A stretch of 64,000 nt of DNA from Rachycentron canadum (lineage: Eukaryota > Chordata > Actinopteri > Carangiformes > Rachycentridae): contig CM076666.1 of assembly GCA_038496675.1 (NCBI GenBank), positions 7,390,203-7,454,202 of the forward strand, read 5' to 3'. Below the pieces are notes generated by a model that was not told the DNA's origin, searched no databases, and saw nothing but the letters and a program-made list of their open reading frames with translations. Shown piece after piece: positions 35,368 to 47,845 of the stretch. Made by a program: the position numbers and the translations under genes. Each line of letters starts with the position of its first letter. The stretch's first letter is position 1.

Positions 35368-35550
35368 CGTGTCTAGTGGAAATGATTAATCAGCCTTGTT
35401 GTATATAAAGGACAGAAGCTTTCACTTAAAACAAACATGGCAGTGGAGGAAAATACTTGTCACCAGCTGTGTTACTTTGAATTTATAAATGCTAAATTTC
35501 GTTTACTTTCTTAGGGTGAGGCACATTATTCAGTCACCTGTAGAACTGCT

Positions 35551-35553
<3 letters not shown>

Positions 35554-35601
<48 letters not shown>

Positions 35602-35881
35602 NNNNNNNNNNNNNNNNNNNNNNNNNNNNNNNNNNNNNNNNNNNNNNNNNNNNNNNNNNNNNNNNNNNNNNNNNNNNNNNNNNNNNNNNNNNNNNNNNNN
35701 NNNNNNNNNNNNNNNNNNNNNNNNNNNNNNNNNNNNNNNNNNNNNNNNNNNNNNNNNNNNNNNNNNNNNNNNNNNNNNNNNNNNNNNNNNNNNNNNNNNN
35801 NNNNNNNNNNNNNNNNNNNNNNNNNNNNNNNNNNNNNNNNNNNNNNNNNNNNNNNNNNNNNNNNNNNNNNATATATATATA
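35554..35881. repeat. (AT)n microsatellite with a 269-base assembly gap
   Basis: AT dinucleotides run from 35,554 to 35,601, are replaced by N from 35,602 to 35,870, and resume at 35,871-35,881. The repeat on both sides implies that the gap falls within one long AT array that the assembly could not span. The true length is unknown. Confidence 0.95.
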
Positions 35882-38037
35882 TGAGGTAGTAAGTAACAAT
35901 TTTGAACCTACTGCAGAACTCACCGGCTGAATCACAATACTAAAGTTTGTCTGTTACCTGCTGTGGTATAACCATCTCGTCTGTCTCCAATGTCTTTATT
36001 TGGAATTTTCTTTCTCTAGACACCACATTCAAAGCCTCTGAGGCAAGCTGAAGTGACATAAATCAGTTTTTTAGTGATAGCTTATTATATTGTTTGTAGC
36101 TACAACAACACAAACATGCACAGATTGTAAATTCTGTGCAGCTTGATGTCACAGTTACCTGTGACTATCTTGTGACACAGTAATAAATAATATCAGCAAA
36201 CGTCTTGTCTTAATTTCTAGAGCGAGAACATAAAATGGAACGTTAAACTCAATCATGGGCATAAATGCATTCTTTTTTAGGGAAAGTATGAGTTAGATTA
36301 TAACAGAGCGTACAAGTAAAGTTTAATGTTGCTTTCACGGTTACAAAAATGAAAACATCGGAGTGAATTGAAAACTAGCAGAAACAGGAAATACAGAAAG
36401 ACTGAATATCTCTTTTTTTCTTTTACATTTTCACCACTGTCTTTGCAGCTACATGTGTGTTCTCCTGATGCCTTGGTTTTCTTGCTCACTCAGCTTCCCA
36501 GTTTTTCCTTTTGTTGCTTTGTATTTATTTCCATCCTCTCACTGTCTTTTCTCTTCCTCTTCTTGAACTTGTTCATCTGCATTAAGAAACACGAAGCATA
36601 CTTGAGGATTTGATGTTCATGTCTCAAGTGAATTTCAGGTTCAAAGCAATATATCTGAGATAAGATGGCAAAGTGGCCTGTATTATATTGGTATGCATTA
36701 GCATGTTATCCTATGGCTTTGTGTAGGGGAATTACTAATGATACTGAGACCTCTTTGGTTTTCTGTCTGCATTGCTTTTAAAGGTCAGAAAACAAGGCTC
36801 AACCAGATTTTTTTTTTCCCCTCAATGCTGCTACTGGATTGTTGAGCTGGTATTTGCATGATGTGGTGATGTAGAGAAATGCTACAAGAATTCAATCTTT
36901 TCTTTTCTTTGGTGCTATGATTATTTCTTAATCCATATCCTTTTTAGGGGGTGGCATGTGAGAAAAGATGACAATAGCCTGATAGCTTGAAAAGAAAAGT
37001 GCTGTTTCTACATGAATGTCATTAGTGGGAATAGATTTGCTGGATAGTTGAGGGCCCTCTGTCATGAAAAAATGCCTCATGCCTAAAATGACTAGAGGGT
37101 TAGGGCAGGGGTTGAATTGAGTTTGAAAAAAACTGAAGAACTGTGAAGAAAAGTGAAGTAACACAACGCAAGTGTCTGTTGGCGCCAAATCAACAGTTGC
37201 CTAATGGACCTACTCAGTGGTTTGGGTGAGAATGTGAAGCATACATCATCAGTCAGTGCTCTTTGGATGAAAATAGGTGCCGGATTAAGGACTGGACTGG
37301 ACATTTAAAACACCTGTCACAGCCACGGACAATTAAAGAGAGGATCCATCACATCTGTCCTTTTAGCACAATTTATTCACCACTATTATTACCTGCTCCA
37401 TCACAGCAGCACAGGAGCTTTCAGGATAAAAGCATTGGATGTATTTATCATGAATATACTGTCAGCACCAAAATCAGTGAATGGTACAATGGAAATCCTC
37501 TTTTATTTACACTCATCTATTCCATACAAATCTATATTACAATAGTAGAAACAACTTAATCAATTGAAGTCTGAATATATTGTCAGTTCTCTGTATTCAT
37601 AACTTATTGGTTTCAATTTTGAAAAATACTTAATGTTAGTTCATATCACTTATAGTCACAAACGGCATCACCATGACAAAAACACAGTTTAGTTTCCCAT
37701 CATTCAGTCTCTCATTCATCATAATCGCATACATAAAGCTAATGTTCTGCAATTTAATTTTCCAAATGCAGATATACAGTGAAGGTGGATGGACATTTTT
37801 CCCTGGCACATCTAAATTGAATTTTATGTAAGATCAGCATCACATTAATTGACTAAACAAATATTTAAAATTTACAAATTGAATGTAATATAATGTAATA
37901 AGTTAGATTCACATGCATCGCAGAGTGTGACAAACATTGACTTGCGCAGCTGAATTTAGCCACAGGATGAAAGGACAAATAGTTTATGATTATTTTGACA
38001 TAAGCCTTAAAATTTAGATTGTAAACTGCCAAGAAAT

Positions 38038-38059
38038 AAAAAAAAAAAAAAAAAAAAAA
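38038..38059. repeat. Poly-A tract (22 A)
   Basis: An uninterrupted run of 22 A. Confidence 0.95.
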
Positions 38060-39630
38060 CAGAGCGGCACAATGTATTTTAGTCCATCTGTCAGATCCTT
38101 ACACAATACAAAATCAAAAAATGCCTCGAGGACATGACAACAGTTTCTCGTCACAGAATAAACACCATATGGCAGAGTTGTAGGTATTTTTTAGAAGCTG
38201 TTTCCAAAGTTTCATTTTGATTTGTGTTTTTGAAAGGTTGCATGTGTAAGGGAATACTTGTCCTTTGATGTGTTATATCATACAAAATTGAAAAACAGCT
38301 TCAAATTACAACCTGGATTCATGCTTTGAGGTTTTTAAAATCATTGTAGTTTTTACATTTTCTGCAGTGAGCATTGATGATGATGCCACTGTGTAGAGAA
38401 AAGTGTTAGTTCTTATCCACACATGTAACGTCATCACTACACTACTGTAGTGTTCATCACTACATCTACACTTTTACGCTCATTTAAACAAATGATACTC
38501 CATGAGAGTGAAATGGTGACTGTTGCCTGCTACTCTACAGAAATCACTCATATGAATAGTTATTGTCGTGGCCATATATGTTGTTTTAAAGGCAACATAC
38601 ATTGAAATTCAGTCAGGATTTGTTGCATTAGACTTTGAGGCCTAACAATGACCTAATTGTTATTGGTCAGTTTTAGAGGAAGATACAGGTTTTTACAGAC
38701 AACCTGATTTCCTCCTGAAAAATGGCCATTGAATGAAGTGAGCTACCGTTCTCCTTAAAAGGAAACTGATGCCAACATGGGTTTCTCATCATTTTTAAGC
38801 ATCAGTGTTCATTTTCACCCTGTGATGCAGATTTTGTTTCAATATGCACTTACACTGAGCCAAAAAAAGGCCATAAACTATGATATGAAAACATAAAAAC
38901 ACAGAGAAACAGAGTCAGAAAAAGTTTGAGCATTGAGTGTTTTTGGGTGGGCAGAGAGTGTCTGGTGCTGCCAAGTCTCCCTTGTTTTCAGAACTCCATG
39001 TTGGCAGGTACTGCACTGTAGCTTTGTAGCACAGAAGCTGAAGACAGAGTCGGCCAAAACATCTCCAGGGCTAAAAACAACTCTATAGGGAGCTCTTCTA
39101 CACTTGCCATTTGGGTCACAGGCTGAAAATAAATAAATTGACTCAGAAATATCTTATTACACAGCAATTGGCTAGTTGGCGCAAACCGTCTCCAATAAAC
39201 TGGTGTTTGGTTGAACTTTTGAATTTTGTGAAAGTTTTCCTCACTCCTTTTTGATGCAGGAAGTCCATAACGCAGCAGACAAGCAACAATGGTATAGTAG
39301 TAATATACATTCCACTATCTAAATTGTTGGTAGTTTGCAGTAACCCCATTCAGGGCTTTATGACATTGTAGTGCTGGAGGAGAGTTGTTCCTTACGTGAC
39401 CACAATCAGTTAAAAACACACAGAGATCTTTTTTTCAGCATTTGAACAAACAACCATGGGTATGGTTAAATAAAATGAAATGCACAACACCACATTGTAA
39501 GTAAATGGGGATATAAATTTACCCATGTCATCAATGACACATCAACAGTTTGATACAGAAGCTATTGTAAAAACAAAAAAACTTTCTCCGAATCTATGTT
39601 CCAGAGCAGGCTTACCAGAAGTCAGTCCAC

Positions 39631-39647
39631 CGCCCCCCCTCCCCCCA
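39631..39647 (-). other. G-quadruplex-prone C/G run
   Basis: The plus strand reads CGCCCCCCCTCCCCCC; on the minus strand this is two long G blocks with a single-base break, which can form a G-quadruplex. It stands alone in AT-rich DNA. Confidence 0.5.
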
Positions 39648-40616
39648 AACAAAGCACAGCAGAAGAACACATAATAACAAAAGCTGATGCAAAGCTGGTT
39701 GTTGCCTCACAGCTTCTGTCTGTTGATGCAGCCAAAATGAGCAAACCATGACTCAAAAGGAAGGAGGGCTTGTTAGGCTAATTTTATTATAAAATCCTAC
39801 CTAAACCCTTCCAAGTACCTTTAATGTTCCCATTACACAAACAATGGCCTATTTATCCACATTTGTCTTTCTTATAATGTCAAGCTGGGTCACCTAAAAA
39901 GGATGGTCTTTAATTATTTATTCGTTATTAATATTTTTTTTTTGTAAACTGTTGTTTTAATCCATTCTCTCATGTTTGTGAGCTAACTAACTACAACTGG
40001 ATGTTGAAGATTAAATGGTAAGAACAATTAATTGAAGTTTTCACTGAATATCCAACAAAAAACAAAAAAAAAGACAAAAAGTCCTGGACACCATTCTCAA
40101 CTGTGACTATTTCCAGTTGTGCTGGTGGAAAAGATGCCCAACATGATGGAAATACCCAGAAGCATAAACTGATGGTCTGCTGGACCTTCACCCTTCTTGT
40201 AAATATAACAATCAGTTTGATTTGTAAGACGGTCATGGTTTGCGAAGGTATATAGATGCAGAATATGCTTTTTCAGATTTGATCATTTAGTTAGATTAAG
40301 TGTTTCCTTGTGGTTCAGAGGACCCTTTCCGCCATAGTTACATTAACAAACACACGATTAAGGTTGTTGTACAGTCATGGTTGAGCAAAACAATGCTGGC
40401 TATTGGCATCACACAGGTAACGCACAGCAGTCTCCTGTGTGAAAGTCCTGTGTTTTGTCAACCCATTCATCCACCGCCAATGCAAAGTTTGCTGCTCCAT
40501 ATACTTTGTCACTTGACTTCCCAATATTCTCCCATCATAATTGGTACAGTTGCTACAATTAAACATATCTATGGGTTTTAATAAGAAGCCTGCACTTTTG
40601 CACTTTTTTCTTTTTC

Positions 40617-40636
40617 TTTTTTTTTTTTTTTTTTTT
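40617..40636. repeat. Poly-T tract (20 T)
   Basis: Twenty T, preceded by TTTTTTCTTTTTC, forming a longer T-rich block. Confidence 0.95.
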
Positions 40637-40926
40637 AACAAGAGAACAGTCTCTTTTCAGTGCAACATGCTTTAAGTGAGAACTTAGTCTATTCTTTTTC
40701 CGGGGGTACAATGGGAACAAAGCCCAAAGGACAGAGAAAAACCCCGGTAGGAAGGCCTGGGGGAATGGTTAGTGTATTGTAATAATGAAAATGGAAGTTA
40801 GGTCCATGGAGGAAAGAACCTGAACAACAGCTGGAAGAACAGGGACATAAAATAGATGAGAAAAAAAAAACAAAAAAAAACAAGGTGTGTTGAACAACAA
40901 GGGATTTTGAAAATAGGACTGAGGGT

Positions 40927-40946
40927 AAAAAAAAAAAAAAAAAAAA
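40927..40946. repeat. Poly-A tract (20 A)
   Basis: Twenty A within a purine-rich region that continues to about 41,170. Confidence 0.95.
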
Positions 40947-41502
40947 TGGATGATGGAGAGGCCTGGCAAAGTGAACCGCATGTAACCAGAGCAGTAGGTG
41001 GACTAGAAGAGGGAGAGAGGTAGTACCAAAGGAGAGAGATGAGTGGCAGAGCATGTAAGACAGATAGGTGAGAAAATGGAGGACATAAGGAAATTTAAAG
41101 TGAAAGAGAAAGGGAATTAAGTGAGGGGACAGAGGGAATTGAAAAGTGGTGGAGAAAAAAAGCAGTGTGAGGGAGGAATTGAACCATTCTCACTTTCAGC
41201 TTCTATAGCAGCAGGCAGTGTGTCGTGTGTGTGCGCATGCACGTGTGTGTGTTAAACAGTTTGAAAGCAACTAAGCTTGTAATAGCAGGTACTCTTCCAT
41301 CTTATTCTCTTTCTCTCTTCCTCCCACCTAACCAACCAATTTTTTCCCTCCACTCCTGCTGCAGTGACCAGTGAACAACCCTGCTGAGGAGTGCTTCAGC
41401 ATCAATAATGATGAGGGAGGAAGAAAGAAAAAAAAAATATATAGCTTCCCCTCCCTGTGGCCTAAGGGAGTACGCCACAATGTTCACTACTTCAGTGACT
41501 GT

Positions 41503-41503
<1 letters not shown>

Positions 41504-41553
<50 letters not shown>
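41504..41553. repeat. (CA)n microsatellite, about 25 units with one interruption
   Basis: CA units run from 41,504 and are broken once by an extra A at about 41,540. The repeat generates Cys/Val and His/Thr pseudo-frames on the two strands. Confidence 0.95.
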
Positions 41554-43339
41554 TGCACCCATAGAAAGCTTGATGTAGGCCTACTTAAAGTGCATGTCAG
41601 GTACACTTCATCAATACAAATAACTGTTGGGAAGAGCTGCTAAATACAAATGAGAATTGCTTTGGAATGAAGGAGATTAACTGCAGAAATAACAGCAGGA
41701 CCACAAAAGGGAGGTATTATAGCCATGGCAGCACGAAGTGGTCAGCCGATGACAATAAATGATAATAAATAATCAAGGCAAATATTCTTTGTTGGTTTGT
41801 CTTGCAACCTATTACGTAAATAAATAGATGATAATGAGAAATGTGTTGCAGGTATTTATAGAGTGGTCAGCAACCCAAATTGGATCTCTGCTCATACAAT
41901 AGACTCTTTTGGGGCATTGCCCCAATCCATTTAGATGAAAAGCTCCTAATTGATCTAAGAAAGTGACTCACAAACACATCTATTAGTTTGTTCAGTCTTT
42001 GATACCATTCCACACTGAGCCTCCTGGACCCTGGAGTGTGGACCAGCAGAATTTAATGGTGTATTTCCTCAGGGCAGATAAGTCAGTGAGTGGACACCAG
42101 CTTAGGCTTGAGGGTAGAAAATAGTAAATTGGAAGTGGTCCACCAGCATCACACGTTATTTTACACATTTCTCTGAGACCTGGAATCAGAATAAATGTGT
42201 TTTATAGATCTCAAGGTTTGCTTTATCAACTATATGTGCAAAGCAATATCATTCTTTACCAAAGGGTAAGTGTAGTGATATATGTTTTACTGAAGGTCAA
42301 AAATCAAGACCAAAACCAACAAAGAATTCATCCTACAAAATATTGCCTCTGTAACCAAAGCATTGTCCAAACACAATTAAAACACAATGGGTGCCTGAAT
42401 TGCACTGTATGTTCCTTCATTTCAATTAACTTTTGTTTATTTGAGGTCAAAATAAATTCCCACTAGAAGACCAAATACATAACCAAAAATAGTCTTGCCT
42501 GAGTAATATCTGCTTAAAGCAGCAGTTCACGGCTTTCATAGGAAATTATTTATCCTATTTTTATTTTTATTTTTTTTATTTTTTTTTACCATTAAAGTGT
42601 TTAATTTGAGATTTGCGTCCTCAGGAGGGATGAATGGGGCTTGGAGCCGAGTGTAACCGAGAAGCATCAGAGGTTGATTAGTATTGTGATACGGGCTAAC
42701 ATATTATCGGTTTGTGTAATTTCATGGGTTTCGTCAACCGTAACGCAAACAAAGCCACTTTGAGGAGAATACAATTTTTAAATCTCCAACTTTCACATTG
42801 GAGTCTTGACAGGAGGAGGTTTTCAGGTGAGGTTTAGTCTACAGTGATAAGGACACACGGAGAGGGCAGTCCAAGCAAAGAACGTATGTGCTTTTAAATC
42901 CACAGGTCATAAACCATTCGCCAGAGTACCAGCAGATCTTTTTATTTTTTTATTTTATTTTTTTTTTATTAAACCACAATTAAGGCTTAAACAATTTATA
43001 ATAGTGGCTGTACTGCAGACTGTATCATTATTTAATAACTGTCCATTAGACAATATTCTCTGTCTTTCCAAACTCAGCAAAACACGCCATAAATAAGTCT
43101 CATAGCAGAGAAGTTGCGTTTCATCTACAGACATATCACGTACACTGGCTCACGTTTAACGTTAGTGTCGTGGCGGTGAAATTGACTTAAGATTTTTACA
43201 CCTACGACGCAGCCAATGAACGAGTCCATTAGGTTTGTTCCATCTTGCACTCAGTGTGCGCATATATCTTCATAACTGCAAATTAATTTTGTGGCCAAAT
43301 GGAGGAATATGGAGTCTGTGATGGCGAAGCGCTCAGTTG

Positions 43340-43459
43340 AGACTAAATGTTTAATGTGCAGTGTGTACATGTCGGGGACTGTATGTGTGGTGTGCCTACG
43401 TTTGTGTGTGTGTGTGCGCGCGTGTGTGTGTGTGTGCAGACTAAATGTTTAATGTGCAG
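43340..43459. repeat. 22-bp direct repeat flanking a GT/CG microsatellite
   Basis: The word AGACTAAATG followed by TTTAATGTGCAG occurs identically at 43,340-43,361 and 43,438-43,459, 98 bases apart. Between them is a GT-rich stretch with a central GCGCGC (43,403-43,437). This is a recent short duplication, or slippage that copied the repeat together with its flank. Confidence 0.85.
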
Positions 43460-45733
43460 CCTCCGCTCTCCATTTTCTACATTATTAATCAGCCAATAAG
43501 GTGACTCTCTCTCTAATCTCACTGGGAATTATCTTGCTTTGCTCATTCTCCATACACACACAGATATATGCAAATATGTGCATAGGTAGGTACATAAAAA
43601 TACATGCACTGACAAGCACGGTGAAAAATGAGCTCCCTGACTAACTGCAGCAGTAAACCTCATTTAATTTGGAGCATACAAACAAGAGCACCAAAAGGAT
43701 GTTGCTGAGATATTAACTTTAATTGTTTTGAGAATTGTATTGGTTGTTAAACATGCGCTGCACATTTTGCAGAAATAGACCCATCTTATTAGTCTAAATC
43801 GCAAATTGTGACCGCAATCAAGAAGAAGGCACACTTTTCCACAAGCAGAGACTCTGTACTGTATATTCATCTAATTTACTGCATTGAAATTATGGTCAAT
43901 TCCACAAACACTGGAAACCACAAGTCAAACCTTAAGTGTTAAATCCAAACTGCCTCCTAAACAGCTCTGAGTGTGTGATCTTTCGCTTTTTACCCTGTGA
44001 TTTCATTTGGTGTAAAGCTATTAAATGAGCAGAGATAAACCATATTTATTGAGGTTAGCAATGAAGAAGGACTTTGGCAGTTAGACTCCACTGATGTGAT
44101 GCCTCTTCATTACACCCACATGGAGATAAGAGACATGACAGGATCCCCCGGAGACTAGAAACTGGTGGTGGTGGAGTCAAGACAGCAGGTGGTTGATGGA
44201 AATTGCCTTTGCTTGACAGTTCATAGACAAGACAAGAAACAAGAGTGAGCAGGGGGGGACATGAAACAAGATGCCCAACTCTAACATGGTATATATCTTA
44301 TCCTGCTTGGTACAGTATACTTCTGTGGAAGAACAAAAAACCAGCGGAACAGGATTTAACCTGGGGCAAGAATTCAGCTTTTTAGCCTTGTATTAACCAT
44401 ATGAACTCTTGAATTATGTCCTCTGCTGCCAAGCTTCTCACTCAGAGCTCTGTTTTCTTACACCTCTTGTCAGACTCGCTCTCAGGCCTTGTCAGCGTGT
44501 TAGCTTACTAAACACTGTAAGTGCTGAGCCTCCATGACTGGTCTTTACTGACAAAGAAAACAACACAAGTGCTATTTGGAAATACTTTAAAGAAAGGCGA
44601 TGCAAAGGGCCCTTAAGGTATCAAATATCAATATTCTCCAATGTGCTGTATCTCCAGGCCTACAGGAAAAAATCCCCAGCTGTCTAAACTCTAAATAGTG
44701 CAGCTCAGGTTGGATCTGTCAAAGATTTTCCCTCCAGGACACACCACGGCCCTAATATATACCTCAGTCTGAAGTGTTCCCTCCACCTTAACTTCGGTTA
44801 GGCATTGATTAGTTTCATTACAGCTTTAACAGCAGCTCTGCACAGCATGTTGTTTGCCTCCTAGGTTGTAAGAATGGAATGGGAGAGTAGGCAGACGCGT
44901 GTGGGATACACAATGGATTGTAAATTAAACAAAAAGCACCATCATCAGTTGTTGCATTTATTCATATACCATGTACCGCATCCTTTTTTTTGTTTTTGTG
45001 TTTGTATATATGCAAATGATAATGGAGTCATGTGGTTTTTGTTGTTTACTGAGCAATGCCAGAAGATAAGTCTGCAGGGTCCGGTTGCATATTTTGAAAT
45101 CTACCAAACTAAGACATGTATGAAACGTATGTGCATATGTGCCAGAGCTTTCTGTGCTCTCTGCCCATTTTATGTAATTCTCTGCAGTTGGAGTGCTCAC
45201 ATTCAATAAATATGCAAAGAGGTAGGCACTTGTGTTCTTACTTCATGCCATCGAGATGGTTTTCAGCACATTTAGTGGACAGTCTTCACTGTAGAGCCAT
45301 GGTTGATTGTCAAGTGACACTTGAATGACCCTAAAATCCCATCATAATCAACATGATAGATTCAAATCAACTAGTCACACTAAAATGGCCAATAAGCCAG
45401 TCACTTCAAGCCCTGCTTGACACTGTTTTTCTGCCAATACACTTCAACCAACACATGAATAACTGTAAGTCTCCTACATCTTACCAGATGCTTTACATGG
45501 GTAACTTGGCTCTAAAGTCTCTGTCATACTGTATACTAGTCTTGAGTTATTATGATAGCCAAGTCTGTTAATCGGGTCATTAATGATCCTAAGAGACTTA
45601 TTAATGAGGTAACAAATTGAATGCATTAATTAAGGTAATGGATATATTTTCAGTCACACAGTGCGTGTCCCTCTATAACCATCAATTGTATTCATAGCTC
45701 CCTATGAAACCCATTAGGTGCAGTGACTATGGC

Positions 45734-45819
45734 AATGTATTGATCTTGTGTCGCTGTGTCAATAATAATGAATCAAGGCACATTTTATTTTTATGCACAA
45801 GATCAATACATTATTATTG
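45734..45819. other. Fold-back with two nested inverted repeats
   Basis: AATGTATTGATCTTGTG (45,734-45,750) and CACAAGATCAATACATT (45,796-45,812) are perfect 17-base inverted arms around a 45-base loop. Within the loop, CAATAATAATG (45,760-45,770) is also the exact inverse of CATTATTATTG (45,809-45,819), which overlaps the right arm, so two alternative foldings compete for the same bases. Confidence 0.85.
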
Positions 45820-47818
45820 TTCATATGCAGCCACAAACGAAAGAAACAGACGAGAATGGGACAGAATAAAGGACGAGACATGGAGAACAGAAAGTATATC
45901 ACATGATGATAATTTTACATCAAGTGATAACTGAGAGACAAGTCATGGCATGAAATAATAACCGTAGAAGAAAAGAATGAATGACACTGAAGAGCAGGAC
46001 CAGACCAGACAAATAATCTCTCTGACAAGTGTGAGATTTGTTAGTCCCAAGCATGCTGAGGTTGTTTGTTATTCATCTTTGTGTAATGTAACTTAGACAT
46101 CACTCTCAGTAACTACTTTGGCTTAATGGAGCGCTTAGCAAAGTATCAATCATATGTCCTTCTCCATCCAAAGCTTTGGCTCTTGGCTCCTATCCTTTCA
46201 TACTGTATTATATTTCCTCACATTGATCTATTTTTCTCAGTCAGGGCTAAAAGTAGCATTTGTCAAATAAGTAAGTTAGGTGCACCTGTAATGCACTTGG
46301 CTCAGTGAGAGTTTTTGATCATAGTCAGTTTACATGAACACACAAGTTGATTTAACAAAATGTGATACTTTTAAAGATTCCAATTTGTGCTGGGTTTTTT
46401 TTTTTGTTTGTTTGTTTTTCTTTTTTAAAATTCTATTAATGCAGTTTTTATTATTAAGATTAGAGGGAAGGGTCTGTGGAATCAGAAGGCTTAAAAACCA
46501 TGTAACAACCTCACATTATCCATCTGTCCCACGTGTTTTCATTAAGCTTTGAACACAGCCCTGACACTTGTGCATTCAAAAATCTAAAATGAAGGGGAGG
46601 AGGAGGCTGTGAAACTGGTTGCCGCCAGGAAAAGGAAGACAACACAAAATGCCAATTTTGCAAAGTGAGCTGGAGGTTAATATGTTTTTAGCAAAAATGG
46701 AGCGGCTGACCAGTTTACGCCGCAGTCAGGTCATGTTGTATTCTCATTGGTTGGTTTGTAAATGTGGGTCATAGGAGCAGCCACGTTGTAGAATTCAAAT
46801 TCTGGACACATTTCAGATCTTTGACATAACTGGGCTTTTGGTCAGTGAAGCTGTAAAACAGCCTGAATCCTAGACCAGTTTCTCATGTGATGTAGTCTGG
46901 GGCCCTTATTGAAATTTATTTATACTTTTTCTTTGTGGTGGTTGATGATAAAGAGTTCGCTGAGACTCTCCTCCATTGTGAATTTATTTCCAGTTAATAG
47001 TCTGCTATTTGGAAAGTTTTAGATCTTGCCAAATTGGTATATTTTACACATTAATGACAAAGCTTAAAAAATGATTTTGTTGTTGCAACAGGCAGGTAGA
47101 CTCAGATGTCCCCACAGTTAGAGAGAGAGGAAAGAGAAAAATCATTTGGTGCTAAAATACAGGAAACATGCACCTGTTGTATCTGTTTTATAGCACAGAG
47201 AAGACTGTCAATTCTGATTTGATTTTCCCCCAGTTAACTCAAGCAGCTAAAATAAATACAGCCACATGTAGGCATTAAGCCCTGTGCATCAGTTTGAACT
47301 GATAAATGGTGACAGCCCTGGATCTTAAGGCTTGACTAATATCCCTGTGAACTTCAGATGGTGTTGGAGTTGTTTTGAACTTGGAGCATTGCTGTGACCA
47401 TTGCTCATCCAGGGGTGAAGTGGAAAAAGATGCTCACAGGGTTGTTTGTCCCTGGCCCTGCGGCCTTGACAACACACTGGCATTACTATCCCCACCAACA
47501 TGCATCATGCAAAAAATCTCCTTTGTTGTCTTCCTCCCCACCTGACTCAGGGAACCGAAATCCATTCTGTGAAATTAGATTTACAAAGTTCACTCTGTTA
47601 TTCAGACATTCAGAGACATAATATTATTTTCAGCTTGGGGAGAGCTTGCACTTTTGTGTACCTGCGCAGAAAACCCTTGACTGCAGGAGCTGAATAAAAT
47701 GTACATGTCAAAGCAAAACTAAAAATTAACCACCTTTATTGTCTGAATATATCTCCTATTGTCACTATTGTATGTGAAAATATAACTATGGGATATGATG
47801 AGACAAAGAAAGGCAAGC

Positions 47819-47845
47819 TATATCTTCACAATCTGTGAAGATATA
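47819..47845. other. Perfect 12-bp hairpin abutting a transposon end
   Basis: TATATCTTCACA (47,819-47,830) and TGTGAAGATATA (47,834-47,845) are perfect inverted arms with a three-base loop. The last TA of the hairpin is the TA next to the first base of the Tc1-like element at 47,846. Confidence 0.85.

Larger units (their letters stand above)
34906..47815. other. Non-coding stretch of about 13 kb, no gene or large mobile element recognised
   Basis: Apart from the microsatellites, homopolymers, assembly gap and hairpins listed separately, I recognise nothing in this stretch. Two intervals are less repetitive and somewhat CpG-richer than average (42,600-42,760 and 43,080-43,340) and could hold conserved non-coding elements; this cannot be judged without another species. 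Purine-rich sequence covers about 40,960-41,170. No frame shows a recognisable protein domain. Confidence 0.55.

Noticed and set aside
35489..35935. Long frames across 35,489-35,935 on both strands
   Set aside because: They consist of N placeholders flanked by Ile/Tyr from the AT repeat.
36405..36480. Plus-strand splice acceptor before a 30-codon open stretch
   Set aside because: The pyrimidine tract and GCAG are present, but the following frame is Phe/Ser/Leu low-complexity sequence with no donor that would define an exon.
41909..41925. 17-base perfect palindrome TTGGGGCA-T-TGCCCCAA
   Set aside because: It is short, isolated and expected occasionally by chance in 64 kb; no function is suggested.
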